The notes beneath the pieces were generated by a model. The model did not search any database. It saw nothing but the letters and a program-made list of their open reading frames with translations, and had not been told where the DNA came from. A stretch of DNA of 37,702 nucleotides from Photobacterium profundum SS9 (lineage in GTDB: Bacteria > Pseudomonadota > Gammaproteobacteria > Enterobacterales > Vibrionaceae), in the NCBI RefSeq assembly GCF_000196255.1, contig NC_006370.1, positions 3,856,792 to 3,894,493 of the forward strand, read 5' to 3'. Below, in pieces: positions 16,478-26,700 of the stretch; within the stretch, counting starts at the first letter, position 1, and each line of letters starts with the position of its first letter. The translations under genes and the position numbers were made by a program.

Positions 16478-17797
16478 TTAAGCATTCACGGCAGCAGGCA
16501 CCGGCTTCTTGAGAAGACGTGTCATAACCAAGCCAGCCACCAGCATCACGACCGTAGGAACAATCCATCCTGCGTAATAATGGTACAACGGTACATGTTG
16601 CGTAAACCAAGTATCCCACGCTTGCGGCATGCTACCCAAGATATGCGCGGCATCGACACAACCAAAAATCAAGGCTACCGCCACCGTCATTAATACTGCA
16701 ATCGGTGTGATACGATGACGTAATGGTGCAATCATCAACAACGCAATGGCAATCGGGTGTAACGCGACAACGACCGGTAACGTCACTGCCAATAACTGAT
16801 CCAAACCCACATTTGCTACTAAGCCCGCCAAAATCATCGTTACCCACACACTGCGACTGTACGACACTGAAGAGAAGGTACGGCTATAAAACTCACTGCC
16901 TGCCGTAGCCACACCGATAGCGGTCGTTAAACACGCCAATATCATCACTAAACCCAGCAACATGGTGCCGAATACGCCAAAATGGTGATTAGTAAATGCC
17001 GTCAAAATCTCACCACCATTGGTGAAATCTGTTCCTAAATCAGCGCTGGTCGAACCGATGTAAGCTAGCGACAAGTAGACCGCAGCCATGGCAGTCGCAT
17101 ACATCACTGCGGCAATAAAGGTGTATTTAGCGGTGGCTTTCGGACACTCCACACCCATACTTTTGATCGCGCGGAAAATTACCCAACCAAATCCGATCGA
17201 GCCCAAGGCATCCATCGTCATATAGCCTTGGGTCAAACCTTCCGCCAACGCACCATCAACATACGGACCTTTCGCCTGCATCACTTGACCTGCAGGAAAC
17301 AAGAACGCAAAAGCCGCCATGACGGCTAGAATAGCCAATAAGGCTGGGGTTAGCCATTTGCCAATGGTGTCGACCAATTTACCCGGAAACAATGAGAACA
17401 AAATGGTGATAACACAGAACGCGATTGAGAACGGCACCAACACATCACCACCAATAAATGGCGCAAAGCTGAACTGGTACGCCACTGTGATGGCACGGGG
17501 AATAACAAATGCAGGTCCAATCACGATGAACACCATCACCCAAAAGCTAGTCGCTAACGGGCGAGGTAAAGCCGCTGTCAGGTTATCAGAACCTTTCACC
17601 AAAGCGACGATAATCAACGCCAACGCAGGCAGCCCCACCCCAGTTAGCAGGAAACCCGTCATGCCCGATAGGAAATGTTCACCGGCTTGAAACCCCAAGA
17701 ATGGCGGGAAGATCAAGTTCCCAGCCCCTAAATACATGGCAAAGGTCATGAACCCTAAGGCCGCGATATTGCGCCCGGTTAATACGTTGGTAGACAT
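16478..17797 (-). CDS. brnQ: Branched-chain amino acid:cation symporter
   Basis: BrnQ imports leucine, isoleucine and valine with sodium or protons through the inner membrane. The 439-residue protein has the length of the LIVCS family and about 12 hydrophobic segments. It opens with the family segment FAMYLGAGNLIFPPFLGFQAG and contains GPAFVIPRAITVAYQF near residue 97. GAGGA precedes the ATG. The gene has a 216-base leader region containing an apparent leucine-rich leader peptide (17913-18014) and a sequence able to mask the ribosome-binding site. Confidence 0.95.
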   Translation of the reverse strand: MSTNVLTGRNIAALGFMTFAMYLGAGNLIFPPFLGFQAGEHFLSGMTGFLLTGVGLPALALIIVALVKGSDNLTAALPRPLATSFWVMVFIVIGPAFVIPRAITVAYQFSFAPFIGGDVLVPFSIAFCVITILFSLFPGKLVDTIGKWLTPALLAILAVMAAFAFLFPAGQVMQAKGPYVDGALAEGLTQGYMTMDALGSIGFGWVIFRAIKSMGVECPKATAKYTFIAAVMYATAMAAVYLSLAYIGSTSADLGTDFTNGGEILTAFTNHHFGVFGTMLLGLVMILACLTTAIGVATAGSEFYSRTFSSVSYSRSVWVTMILAGLVANVGLDQLLAVTLPVVVALHPIAIALLMIAPLRHRITPIAVLMTVAVALIFGCVDAAHILGSMPQAWDTWFTQHVPLYHYYAGWIVPTVVMLVAGLVMTRLLKKPVPAAVNA

Positions 17798-17802
17798 AAT
17801 GT

Positions 17803-17844
17803 TCCTCGATACAGCAGTTTGTTTAAGCTTGGAGTAAACGAGGA
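17803..17844 (-). promoter_or_regulatory. Possible ribosome-binding-site masking pair upstream of brnQ
   Basis: On the minus strand TCCTCG (17839-17844) is complementary to CGAGGA (17803-17808), the Shine-Dalgarno region of brnQ. Pairing would hide the start; it is short (6 pairs) and spans a 30-base loop. Confidence 0.35.
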
Positions 17845-17912
17845 GGGAGCTTGAATGTAGAATATTACCCTGCCAGCTTCTTCACAAGCCGACAGAAAAA
17901 AGATATAGCCTG

Positions 17913-18014
17913 TCAGCCCCGAATGAGTTTCAGAGAGAGTAAGAGGAGCACGCGAATACCAACAGCAAGGTCGCTGTTGTTATTGACGGTTTTCAAAAAA
18001 GCGGATGCTTTCAT
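17913..18014 (-). CDS. Putative leucine-rich leader peptide of brnQ
   Basis: A 33-codon ORF (MKASAFLKTVNNNSDLAVGI, then RVLLLLSLKLIRG) with AGGA 7 bases before its ATG. In-frame upstream ATGs at 18020 and 18077 are possible, the latter with a strong GGAGG. Near the stop there are six leucines within nine codons, mostly the usually rare CTC codon, plus Ile and Val. That is the pattern of leu/ilv attenuation leader peptides. A hairpin (GCTGACAG with CTGTCGGC) begins at the stop codon, but I see no classical terminator with a T run right behind a stem. Regulation by leucyl-tRNA is therefore inferred. Confidence 0.6.
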   Translation of the reverse strand: MKASAFLKTVNNNSDLAVGIRVLLLLSLKLIRG

Positions 18015-18298
18015 GCTCATTCCTACACGACAAGTAATGACGTAATTAATAGTTAAGATGACAAGGCAATGCCTCATCGATTACCTCCAGTTATAAACGC
18101 CTTCACGATCACAATTCAAGTCACAATATTAAATAAGTTGATCGGAACAAAGAAGAACCAACAACTAGTCAATTAAACTGCTTTTTATGTTATTAATTGG
18201 AATATTACACTTAACTGACGATTAACAAATTTACATCAAAGCAATCTTGCCAGTATAAGTCGTCATTTATTACGCTTTATATCTGAACAATCAGACAC

Positions 18299-18326
18299 AA
18301 AAAAGGAGCCATTGGGCTCCTTTTTT
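18299..18326. terminator. Bidirectional terminator after yjaG
   Basis: AAAAAAGGAGCC (18299-18310) pairs perfectly with GGCTCCTTTTTT (18315-18326) around ATTG. It lies 38 bases after the yjaG stop on the minus strand. Confidence 0.92.
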
Positions 18327-18363
18327 AAATATTGCTTAGTCACATGTTCATGACTATCGTAAT

Positions 18364-18951
18364 TTACAACGCAATACCAATATTGCTGACTTGCTCATCA
18401 CGTAATTCTTCACGTAGGCTTTTAATCAACTCGATATCACGTCGTTCAGCTTCTTTCAGTGCTCGGAAAATAGCCCACTGGACATCCCATTCTTCACAAA
18501 CTGCTTCATTATCTTTTTGGTTTTCGTTTGTTATCTCAATACCCGTTTGAGCAAACTCAAGATCAGCAACCGTTTCTGCTGATAAGCTACTGATCTTTTC
18601 TAATGTCTCAAGCATTAGATCACGATCTAACAGGGCGTGCAGTAGATCAGCAAGTGCAACACAAGCATCAATCGCAGGGTATACCGCATAAAGATCATAA
18701 TCAGCAGCGCTTGGCACCAAATCTTCTAATCTTTCTAGCTGACCTTCAAAGTTAATTTTGGCACTCTTAACCGTCAAGATTTCCCAAATACTGTCGACGA
18801 TCACACGATATTGTTGCGCTTCTGCAAATTTTGTTTCTTCACAAAATAAAGCAAAATTCGGGTACATACGCTCACACAATGAGACCATAAAAGTCAGGTG
18901 TTGCCATGGTTCTAGTTTTTCGACGCGAAGCTGAACAGGATTCTTAAGCAT
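18364..18951 (-). CDS. yjaG: YjaG family protein (DUF416)
   Basis: A 195-residue soluble, mostly helical protein aligning along E. coli YjaG (196 residues): WQHLTFMVSLCERMYPN near the N-terminus, VYPAIDACVALADLLHALLD in the middle, ERRDIELIKSLREELRDEQVSNIGI at the end. The family (DUF416) has no established biochemical role. ATG at 18951 (MLKNPVQLRVE) is chosen over an upstream TTG because it gives the family start. In E. coli yjaG sits between nfi and hupA; here brnQ and the CNNM gene come between it and hupA. Confidence 0.9.
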   Translation of the reverse strand: MLKNPVQLRVEKLEPWQHLTFMVSLCERMYPNFALFCEETKFAEAQQYRVIVDSIWEILTVKSAKINFEGQLERLEDLVPSAADYDLYAVYPAIDACVALADLLHALLDRDLMLETLEKISSLSAETVADLEFAQTGIEITNENQKDNEAVCEEWDVQWAIFRALKEAERRDIELIKSLREELRDEQVSNIGIAL

Positions 18952-19019
18952 GGGATAATCTACGATAGTGATTTGCAAGGGAGTTTAATGCATAACTCGC
19001 CCGCACAAAAGGAAAAGCG

Positions 19020-19931
19020 ATGAACAAAGTACTGATTGTATCTCGACAACAAGCGACCTATCATCAATTAATCAAACAAGCACAATTACCACGCTTGGTA
19101 ATTACCGATGATCCCAAGCAAGCCTCGATAATACTAGCAGATCCTCCCAAGATCGCCCGACAATTAGATAGCTACCCAGCACTACGCTGGCTCCAGTCCA
19201 CTTTTGCGGGTATCGATGCGCTAATTAAACCCGAATTGCGTCAAGACTATGAATTAACCAATATTCGCGGACATTTTGGTCAACTGATTGCGGAATATGT
19301 TATCGGGTTAACGCTTAACCTCACACGTCATTTCAGCCTTTATCACGCGCAGCAACAAGTTGGTGTATGGCAGCCACAACCTTATCGCTCGCTAACCAGC
19401 CAAACCATGGTGATATTAGGCACAGGCTCTATCGGCAGCCATTTAGCTCAGGTAGCAAGTGCACTCGGCATTAAGGTGATAGGCGTTAATCGATCGGGGA
19501 TATGCGATATAACCGCGTTTGATCAGGTTTACTCTTTATCAAAGCTGACAGAAACACTGGCTATGGCAACAATTGTTGTTTCGACCTTACCTGCCACACT
19601 TAACACAGACCAACTGCTGAATGCGGGTACTTTGGCGCACTGTAATAACGTTTTGCTGTTCAATGTCGGCCGCGGCAATGCCGTGTGTGAGCATGGGTTA
19701 CTGGATGCGCTAGAGAAAAACTCAGTTCAACATGCTTTTCTGGATGTTTTCAATCAAGAGCCACTTGCACAAGATCATCTTTTCTGGAAGCATAAAAAAA
19801 TTACGGTTACCCCTCATATAGCTGCCGAAAGCTTTCCTGAACAGGTATTCGACATTTTTCAAGACAACTATTTACGTTTTATGGCCCATCAACCATTACG
19901 CTGTAAAGTTGATTTTGCTAAAGGATATTGA
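19020..19931 (+). CDS. D-2-hydroxyacid dehydrogenase family protein
   Basis: An NAD(P)-dependent oxidoreductase that should interconvert 2-ketoacids and D-2-hydroxyacids. The 303-residue protein has a split catalytic domain and a central Rossmann fold with LGTGSIGSHLAQ at residues 133-144. The expected catalytic triad is visible: Arg219 (NVGRGN), Glu247 (NQEPL) and His266 (TPHIAA). It resembles the GhrA/glyoxylate-hydroxypyruvate reductase-like branch, but the substrate cannot be read. AAAGGA precedes the ATG. It is divergent from yjaG and 10 bases ahead of a DNA-glycosylase-like gene, probably in one operon. Confidence 0.88.
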   Translation: MNKVLIVSRQQATYHQLIKQAQLPRLVITDDPKQASIILADPPKIARQLDSYPALRWLQSTFAGIDALIKPELRQDYELTNIRGHFGQLIAEYVIGLTLNLTRHFSLYHAQQQVGVWQPQPYRSLTSQTMVILGTGSIGSHLAQVASALGIKVIGVNRSGICDITAFDQVYSLSKLTETLAMATIVVSTLPATLNTDQLLNAGTLAHCNNVLLFNVGRGNAVCEHGLLDALEKNSVQHAFLDVFNQEPLAQDHLFWKHKKITVTPHIAAESFPEQVFDIFQDNYLRFMAHQPLRCKVDFAKGY

Positions 19932-19941
19932 GGTTTACAAT

Positions 19942-20535
19942 ATGGCGCAACATCTTGATAACGTGCTCGATCAAATACGCCGCTGCGAGATCTGCAAAGA
20001 TCATCTTATTGCGGGACCACGCCCGATTATTCAAGCGCATTCACAAGCAAGGCTGATGATTATTGGTCAAGCCCCTGGAACCAAAGTGCATGAAACTGGC
20101 ATTCCATGGAACGACCCAAGCGGTGAACGGTTGCGCCGCTGGCTCGATTTAGATTCAGAAACCTTCTATGATCCACAACAAATCGCCATTATGCCGATGG
20201 GCTTGTGCTACCCCGGAAAAGGCAAGTCGGGCGATTTGCCACCTCGACCAGAATGTGCCCCACAATGGCATCATCAAGTTTTACCCTTATTACCCAATAT
20301 CGGCATGACATTAGTCATTGGGCAGTACGCGCAAAACTATTATCTCAACAATAAGCCCAAGACACTCACTGAAACCGTGCGTGCTTGGCGTCAATGGGCA
20401 CCACGATACATTCCCTTGCCCCATCCTTCACCACGCAATACTCAGTGGTTAAAGAAGAACCCATGGTTTGAAGACGATGTTGTGCCATACATCAGAGAGT
20501 ATGTTCACCAGCATTTGAAAGGGACGAGGGGCTAG
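19942..20535 (+). CDS. Uracil-DNA glycosylase superfamily protein
   Basis: A 197-residue cytosolic protein of the UDG superfamily. Motif 1 is GQAPGTK (residues 42-48), in place of the GQDPYH of family-1 enzymes; the C-terminal motif is HPSPRN (161-166). Four cysteines (15, 18, 89, 105) have the C-x2-C, C-x15-C spacing seen in iron-sulfur UDG families, so a 4Fe-4S cluster is plausible. Uracil excision is likely but not certain; some members act elsewhere. The ATG at 19942 has GAGGT upstream and lies 10 bases after the dehydrogenase stop, so the two share a transcript. Confidence 0.85.
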   Translation: MAQHLDNVLDQIRRCEICKDHLIAGPRPIIQAHSQARLMIIGQAPGTKVHETGIPWNDPSGERLRRWLDLDSETFYDPQQIAIMPMGLCYPGKGKSGDLPPRPECAPQWHHQVLPLLPNIGMTLVIGQYAQNYYLNNKPKTLTETVRAWRQWAPRYIPLPHPSPRNTQWLKKNPWFEDDVVPYIREYVHQHLKGTRG

Positions 20536-20613
20536 TTTCGAGAAGCGAGAAAAAGAAATTCTATGGTTCTATCAAAAGGCACCACAAGTTAAGTGCTTTC
20601 AACGCATTTTCCA

Positions 20614-20643
20614 TAAAAAAACCCACGCAGCTAACGGCATGGG
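20614..20643 (-). terminator. Terminator of hemE
   Basis: On the minus strand CCCATGC and GCGTGGG (20637-20643 and 20622-20628) pair with one G-U, followed by a T run. It lies 50 bases beyond the hemE stop. Confidence 0.85.
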
Positions 20644-20692
20644 CTCTTAATGCTTTTCCTAGGAACAAGTCTCTAGCAACTCGAACCTACTT

Positions 20693-21760
20693 CTACTTAT
20701 GATACGGCTTAGACAGCTCATGCACCGCATCAACGAACACACCTGCATTTTCAGGCGGCACATCTAAGTGAATACCATGGCCAAGGTTAAAGACGTGGCC
20801 TGTACCTTCATCACCGTAACCTTCAAGAATCGTCGCAACTTCTTGGCGAATACGCTCTGGTTGTGCATATAGAATCGATGGATCCATATTGCCTTGAAGG
20901 GCAACTTTGTCTCCTACTCGACGATTAGCATCAGCAATATTAATCGTCCAATCAAGGCCGATTGCATCACAGCCTGTTGCTGCAATTTGCTCTAACCACA
21001 TGCCGCCATTTTTAGTGAATAGCGTAACAGGAACACGATGTCCATCGTTTTCACGGATCAGACCATCAACGATTTTATGCATATAACGTAGCGAGAACTC
21101 GTTATAGTCACTCGGCGTTAGTACGCCACCCCAAGTATCAAACACCATAACAGATTGCGCACCCGCTTTGATTTGCGCATTCAAGTATTCAACAACGCTA
21201 TCTGCTAGCTTATCAAGAAGTAAATGTAGCGTTGCAGGTTCTGCATACATCATTTTCTTGATCTTAGTGAAGGCTTTAGAGCTGCCACCTTCAACCATGT
21301 AAGTCGCTAATGTCCATGGGCTACCAGAGAAACCAATTAGTGGCACTTCACCTTGTAGATCTTTACGGATTTGGCGTACTGCATTCATTACATACTGTAA
21401 TTCGCCTTCCGGATCAGGTAGACCGATCTTGTCTACATCTGCTTTACAGGTGATCGGACGCTCAAATTTAGGCCCTTCACCCGCTTCAAAATACAGACCT
21501 AACCCCATTGCATCAGGAATAGTTAAAATATCTGAAAAAAGAATCGCTGCATCCAAAGGAAAACGACGTAGTGGTTGAAGCGTTACTTCACTCGCTAGTT
21601 CCGCGTTCTTACATAGCGACATAAAGTCACCAGCAACGCTACGTGTCGCACGGTATTCTGGCAAGTAACGGCCAGCCTGACGCATCATCCATACTGGTGT
21701 GCAATCTACCGGCTGCTTTAATAACGCACGTAGGTAGCGGTCATTCTTTAATTCGCTCAT
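20693..21760 (-). CDS. hemE: Uroporphyrinogen decarboxylase
   Basis: HemE decarboxylates the four acetate groups of uroporphyrinogen III to give coproporphyrinogen III in heme synthesis. The 355-residue protein aligns along E. coli HemE (354). It carries signature 1, [16 protein letters not shown], at about residues 22-37, [17 protein letters not shown] near residue 78, and signature [16 protein letters not shown] near residue 145. ATG at 21760 ([10 protein letters not shown]) is chosen over one 12 bases upstream because it gives the family start, with GGAG well placed. nudC lies 204 bases upstream on the same strand. Confidence 0.97.
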   Translation of the reverse strand: MSELKNDRYLRALLKQPVDCTPVWMMRQAGRYLPEYRATRSVAGDFMSLCKNAELASEVTLQPLRRFPLDAAILFSDILTIPDAMGLGLYFEAGEGPKFERPITCKADVDKIGLPDPEGELQYVMNAVRQIRKDLQGEVPLIGFSGSPWTLATYMVEGGSSKAFTKIKKMMYAEPATLHLLLDKLADSVVEYLNAQIKAGAQSVMVFDTWGGVLTPSDYNEFSLRYMHKIVDGLIRENDGHRVPVTLFTKNGGMWLEQIAATGCDAIGLDWTINIADANRRVGDKVALQGNMDPSILYAQPERIRQEVATILEGYGDEGTGHVFNLGHGIHLDVPPENAGVFVDAVHELSKPYHK

Positions 21761-21964
21761 TCGAAACTCCATGGATAAATTCTGGGGCGTATTGTATCAC
21801 TCATCGACTACAACAAAAGAGCCTGATTGTTAAGCCGATCATGTTTATCACAACAAGCTTGAAACACTATTTGCGACTCAGTGTGAAACTTAAAACAAAT
21901 TCGACTCGTGAATCGTTATAATTAACGCATCGTTAATATCATTCATCGATCCGGAACCCTTGTT

Positions 21965-22765
21965 TTAAAGGTTCTGTACATGTTTAGTGGCTTTTATTAA
22001 AGCAAGAGTCTCATCGATAAGCACTCGCGCAATCGTGCCTTTAGGAGCAATTGCAGGCAGCTCTGCCGCCTTTGCCCAAATCGCATCACTCAATTCTTCA
22101 TAATCAGGGTTTATCTCACCGCTTTCATAATCAGCTAAAAATGCCATCATAATATTAGAAGGAAATGCCCAAGGCTGGCTCGAAAAATAACGAATATTTT
22201 TAACCTGAATACCTGTTTCTTCTTCAACTTCCCGCGCAACACATTGCTCTAATGTTTCGCCAGCTTCAACAAAACCGGCAATGACTGTATATATCCCCGT
22301 TTTATGTCGAGGGTGCTGTGCCAATAAGATTTGATCTTCTTTACGTACAGCAACAATGATACAAGGCGATACTCGAGGGTACTGCGCATTACTACATTGC
22401 TGGCATACCATTGCAAATTGATCATCCGCCAATACCGCCGCTCCACCACAAACAGAACAAAAGCTTTGTGTATGCAACATATGAGAAAGCTGAGTTGCCC
22501 TTCCTGCTAAATCAAACAACGCCTGATCGATACCTAATAATTCTCTTTGCGTATAAAAATCATCACTATGCAAACAATTATTGGCTTCTAGCCAGTAAAC
22601 TGGGTGATCTAAATATTCACCAATTACTCGTGCTGAGTCGGTATTAAATGTTAATTCTGACTTTTCCAATAGTGGAATCGCATTATCTAATAGATATAAT
22701 TTGCGATCATTTACCACACACCAATAAGCTAATTCTCGTTTATTTAACATCAATATTACATCCAT
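21965..22765 (-). CDS. nudC: NAD(+) diphosphatase / NAD-cap RNA decapping enzyme
   Basis: NudC hydrolyses NADH to NMNH and AMP and removes NAD caps from RNA 5' ends, exposing them to RNase E. The 266-residue protein has an N-terminal domain, a four-cysteine zinc ribbon (Cys103, 106, 121, 124), a Nudix box at about residues 164-186 (GFVEAGETLEQCVAREVEEE), and SQPWAFPSNIMMAF, the NudC-type SQPWPFPxS motif with Ala for the usual Pro. The ATG at 22765 is kept; an ATG at 22750 is also possible. It is divergent from rsd, with both promoters in the 189-base gap. Confidence 0.95.
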   Translation of the reverse strand: MDVILMLNKRELAYWCVVNDRKLYLLDNAIPLLEKSELTFNTDSARVIGEYLDHPVYWLEANNCLHSDDFYTQRELLGIDQALFDLAGRATQLSHMLHTQSFCSVCGGAAVLADDQFAMVCQQCSNAQYPRVSPCIIVAVRKEDQILLAQHPRHKTGIYTVIAGFVEAGETLEQCVAREVEEETGIQVKNIRYFSSQPWAFPSNIMMAFLADYESGEINPDYEELSDAIWAKAAELPAIAPKGTIARVLIDETLALIKATKHVQNL

Positions 22766-22954
22766 CCTTGCAGGGTATCGGTTTTACTGGCAATCTAACT
22801 ACATAACGGATTTTAAGTCCGTATAACAAGGCTCTCTTTTTAAAGAGATTCATCAGTAATAGTGCTGAGTCGCCTTTGTTTTGAAATACGTATTTTATAA
22901 TACCTATTTTTAACCAATATCGTCATAGTGCAAATAGATCATGAGGGTATGGTC

Positions 22955-23437
22955 ATGTTAAGTAAATTTGAGCAAGTTCAACAACAGTGGGGCGGTACGA
23001 GTGATGTTATCGATCACTGGCTGGTGTCCCGGCAGCAATTACTGATCGACTACTGTAAATTGGCCGGTCTACCCCCCTTCGAAAGCAATACACGCCAATT
23101 GCCTACCTCTTCACAGTTACAACTCTTTTGCCAACAAGTTGTCGATTACATTTCAGCAGGTCATTTCAAAATCTATGATATGGTCATGGAAAAGTGGAAT
23201 ACGGCAGGATATTCACCGACAGAAGACATTTCACTGCTTTACGCGAGCATCACCCAAACAACCGATCCGATTCTTAATTTCACCGATCGTTATAGCGATA
23301 TCGCCGAAGAAAATACGCTGACAGATTTAGACAAAGACCTATCTTCAATTGGTGAATTGCTAGAATTGCGATTTGGTCTTGAAGATAGCCTGATTGAATT
23401 AATTAGCGAAAGCTTAGCGTGCCCACCAGGCGCTTAA
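22955..23437 (+). CDS. rsd: Regulator of sigma-70 (anti-sigma factor Rsd)
   Basis: Rsd binds sigma-70 in stationary phase, freeing core RNA polymerase for alternative sigma factors, and in E. coli also stimulates SpoT. The 160-residue, all-helical protein has the Rsd/AlgQ family features: VIDHWLVSRQQLLIDYCKLAG, VDYISAGHFKIYDMV, and SSIGELLELRFGLEDSLIE. ATG at 22955 (MLSKFEQVQQQW) follows GAGGG and gives the family start; the GTG at 22928 does not. It converges on rpoC, placing a polymerase regulator beside the polymerase genes. Confidence 0.92.
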   Translation: MLSKFEQVQQQWGGTSDVIDHWLVSRQQLLIDYCKLAGLPPFESNTRQLPTSSQLQLFCQQVVDYISAGHFKIYDMVMEKWNTAGYSPTEDISLLYASITQTTDPILNFTDRYSDIAEENTLTDLDKDLSSIGELLELRFGLEDSLIELISESLACPPGA

Positions 23438-23648
23438 TCAAACTCTGATCTAACAGCTAAAAACTAAGAAGCAGCTTATACGCTGTTTCTTAGCATGACT
23501 TCCCCCACCAGCCCTTCATCCTTCTAAGCACTGAAATATTCGTGTTTGCCTCTTTACGCCTCAAGTAATAATGCTGCTAACTCTCAATTCCACCAATCAA
23601 ACTATTTACACTGTCATAGCGAATAATAGTTACCCATTGCACTGAAAC

Positions 23649-23678
23649 AAAAAAGGCACCCCGAAGGATGCCTTTTTT
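23649..23678. terminator. Bidirectional terminator between rsd and rpoC
   Basis: AAAAAAGGCA (23649-23658) pairs perfectly with TGCCTTTTTT (23669-23678) around a 10-base loop. It ends the long rplJ-rplL-rpoB-rpoC transcript on the minus strand and can also stop rsd. Confidence 0.93.
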
Positions 23679-23700
23679 AGCTAACACTAAACAACAATGA

Positions 23701-26700
23701 TTAATCGTCGCTTAGGCCTGCGTTAAGTAGTGCCGCTAGGTCTTGAGATGCTTGTTCAGCATCAACCTGAGGTGCTACTGGTTCTAGCTCAGCATTGCGT
23801 TGGTTCTGACGGCGCTGGTGGTAAGAGAAACCTGTACCCGCTGGAATTAGACGACCAACGATTACGTTTTCTTTCAGACCACGTAACGGATCACGCTTAC
23901 CAGAAACAGCTGCTTCTGTAAGTACGCGAGTTGTTTCCTGGAACGACGCTGCAGATATAAACGACTCAGTTGCAAGCGATGCTTTTGTGATACCTAATAG
24001 GTCACGGCTGAATGTTACGATATCTTTACCATCAGCTTCAAGCTTACGGTTCGCAATATTCACACGAGAGAACTCAACCTGTTCGCCAGGTAGGAATTCT
24101 GAATCACCAGCCTTAACGATAGTAACCTTACGTAGCATTTGACGAATGATAGTCTCAATGTGCTTATCATTAATCTTAACGCCTTGTAGACGGTATACTT
24201 CCTGAACCTCGTTTACGATGTACTCAGCAACTGCGTGGACACCACGTAGACGCAAGATATCGTGCGGAGCTTCTGGACCATCCGCGATTACATCGCCACA
24301 TTCAACTTTTTCGCCTTCGAATACGTTAAGCTGACGCCACTTGTGGATCATCTCTTCGTATGGTTGACCTTCACTTGGAGTGATAATCAAACGACGCTTA
24401 CCTTTAGTTTCTTTACCGAAAGAAACAGCACCTGTGATTTCCGCTAGGATTGCAGGCTCTTTAGGCTTACGTGCTTCGAACAAGTCAGCAACTCGTGGTA
24501 GACCACCCGTGATATCTCGAGTACCGCCTGATTCCTGAGGAATACGCGATAAGATGTCACCGATGCCAACTAGAGCACTATCTTCAAGTTGAACAATCGC
24601 TTTACCAGGTAAGAAGTATTGAGCTGGCATATCAGTACCAGGGATCATTACATCGTTACCTTTGTCGTCAACTAGCTTAACCGTTGGACGCATATCTTTA
24701 CCGGCACTAGTACGCTCTGCAGCATCTAGAATAACGATAGAAGATAGGCCTGTTAGCTCATCAGTTTGACGAGAAACAGTTACACCATCGATAAAGTCAA
24801 CGAACTGAACACGACCAGCCACTTCAGTGATGATTGGCATTGTGTGCGGGTCCCAGTTAGCTACAGTATCACCCTGTACTACTGAATCGCCGTCACCTTT
24901 GCTCAAAATCGAACCGTAAGGAAGCTTGTAGCTTTCTTTAGTACGACCGAACTCATCAATCACTGTCATTACTGACGCACGAGAAGTAATTACTAACTTG
25001 CTTTCGCTGTTAGTAACGAACTTCGCATTGTGCAGACGCATTGAACCAGTGCTCTTAACCTGGATATTGTTTTCTGCTGCTGCACGAGATGCCGCACCAC
25101 CGATGTGGAACGTACGCATCGTTAGCTGCGTACCCGGTTCACCGATTGACTGTGCAGCGACAACGCCAACTGCTTCACCAGTATTAATCAAGTGACCACG
25201 TGCTAGATCGCGACCGTAACAGAACTTACAACAACCGAAGTCATTCTCACACGTTACTACTGAACGTACTTTAACTTGGTCAACTGAGTTGTCTTCCAGC
25301 AGGTCACACCACTTCTCATCAAGAAGCGTGTTACGTGGAGCAAGAACTTCATCAGTACCAGGCTTAAGCACATCATCAGCAACAACACGACCCAGAACGC
25401 GATCACCAAGCTGCTCTTTAACATCACCACCCTCGATAAGAGGAGTCATGGTGATACCAGCGTGCGTACCACAATCATCAGCAGTGATTACAACATCTTG
25501 TGCAACATCTACTAAACGACGTGTTAGGTAACCGGAGTTAGCTGTCTTAAGTGCCGTATCCGCAAGACCCTTACGAGCACCGTGAGTAGAGATGAAGTAC
25601 TGTAGTACGTTCAGACCTTCACGGAAGTTCGCTGTGATCGGTGTTTCGATGATTGAGCCATCCGGCTTAGCCATCAAACCACGCATACCCGCTAGCTGAC
25701 GAATCTGTGCTGCAGAACCACGAGCACCAGAATCGGCCATCATGTATACGCTGTTAAACGATTTCTGCTGCTCTTCTTCACCGTCACGGTTAATAACAGT
25801 TTCGACAGACAAGTTATCCATCATCGCTTTAGCAACTTGCTCATTCGCCGTAGCCCAGATATCGATAACTTTGTTGTAGCGTTCGCCGGCAGTTACAAGA
25901 CCAGATTGGAACTGCTCTTGAATTTCTGCAACTTCTGCTTCCGCTTCTGCAATCTTGGTATACTTTTCTTTAGGGATCAACATGTCGTCGATACCAACAG
26001 AAACACCAGAAAGTGCTGCGTATGCAAAACCTGTGTACATAATTTGGTCAGCAAAGACTACTGTCTCTTTCATGCCCAATTTACGGTAACACGTGTTCAA
26101 TAGGGTAGAGATTTGCTTCTTACCTAGTGCTTCAGTGTTTACAAGGCTGTACGGAAGACCTTTAGGAACGATCTGCCATAAAATTGCACGGCCAACAGTA
26201 GTATCAATTAGCCCAGTTTCTGAAGACAAGTTACCTTGTTCATCATAAGCGTACTGAGTAATACGAACTTTAACGCGAGCATGTAACACAGCATTCTTAG
26301 TAAGGTAAGCTTTCTCTGCTTCTGCAGGTCCAGCTAGGTACATGCCTTCACCCTTCGCGTTGATTTTCTCACGCGTCATGTAGTAAAGACCCAATACAAC
26401 ATCCTGAGAAGGTACGATGATTGGATCACCGGACGCTGGAGATAGGATGTTATTGGTAGACATCATTAGTGCACGAGCTTCAAGCTGTGCTTCCAGAGTT
26501 AGAGGTACGTGTACCGCCATCTGGTCACCATCGAAGTCGGCGTTATATGCCGCACACACTAGTGGGTGAAGCTGAATCGCTTTACCTTCGATTAGTACTG
26601 GTTCAAATGCCTGAATACCCAAACGGTGCAATGTTGGTGCACGGTTTAGCATTACTGGGTGTTCGCGAATAACTTCATCTAGGATATCCCAAACAACAGC

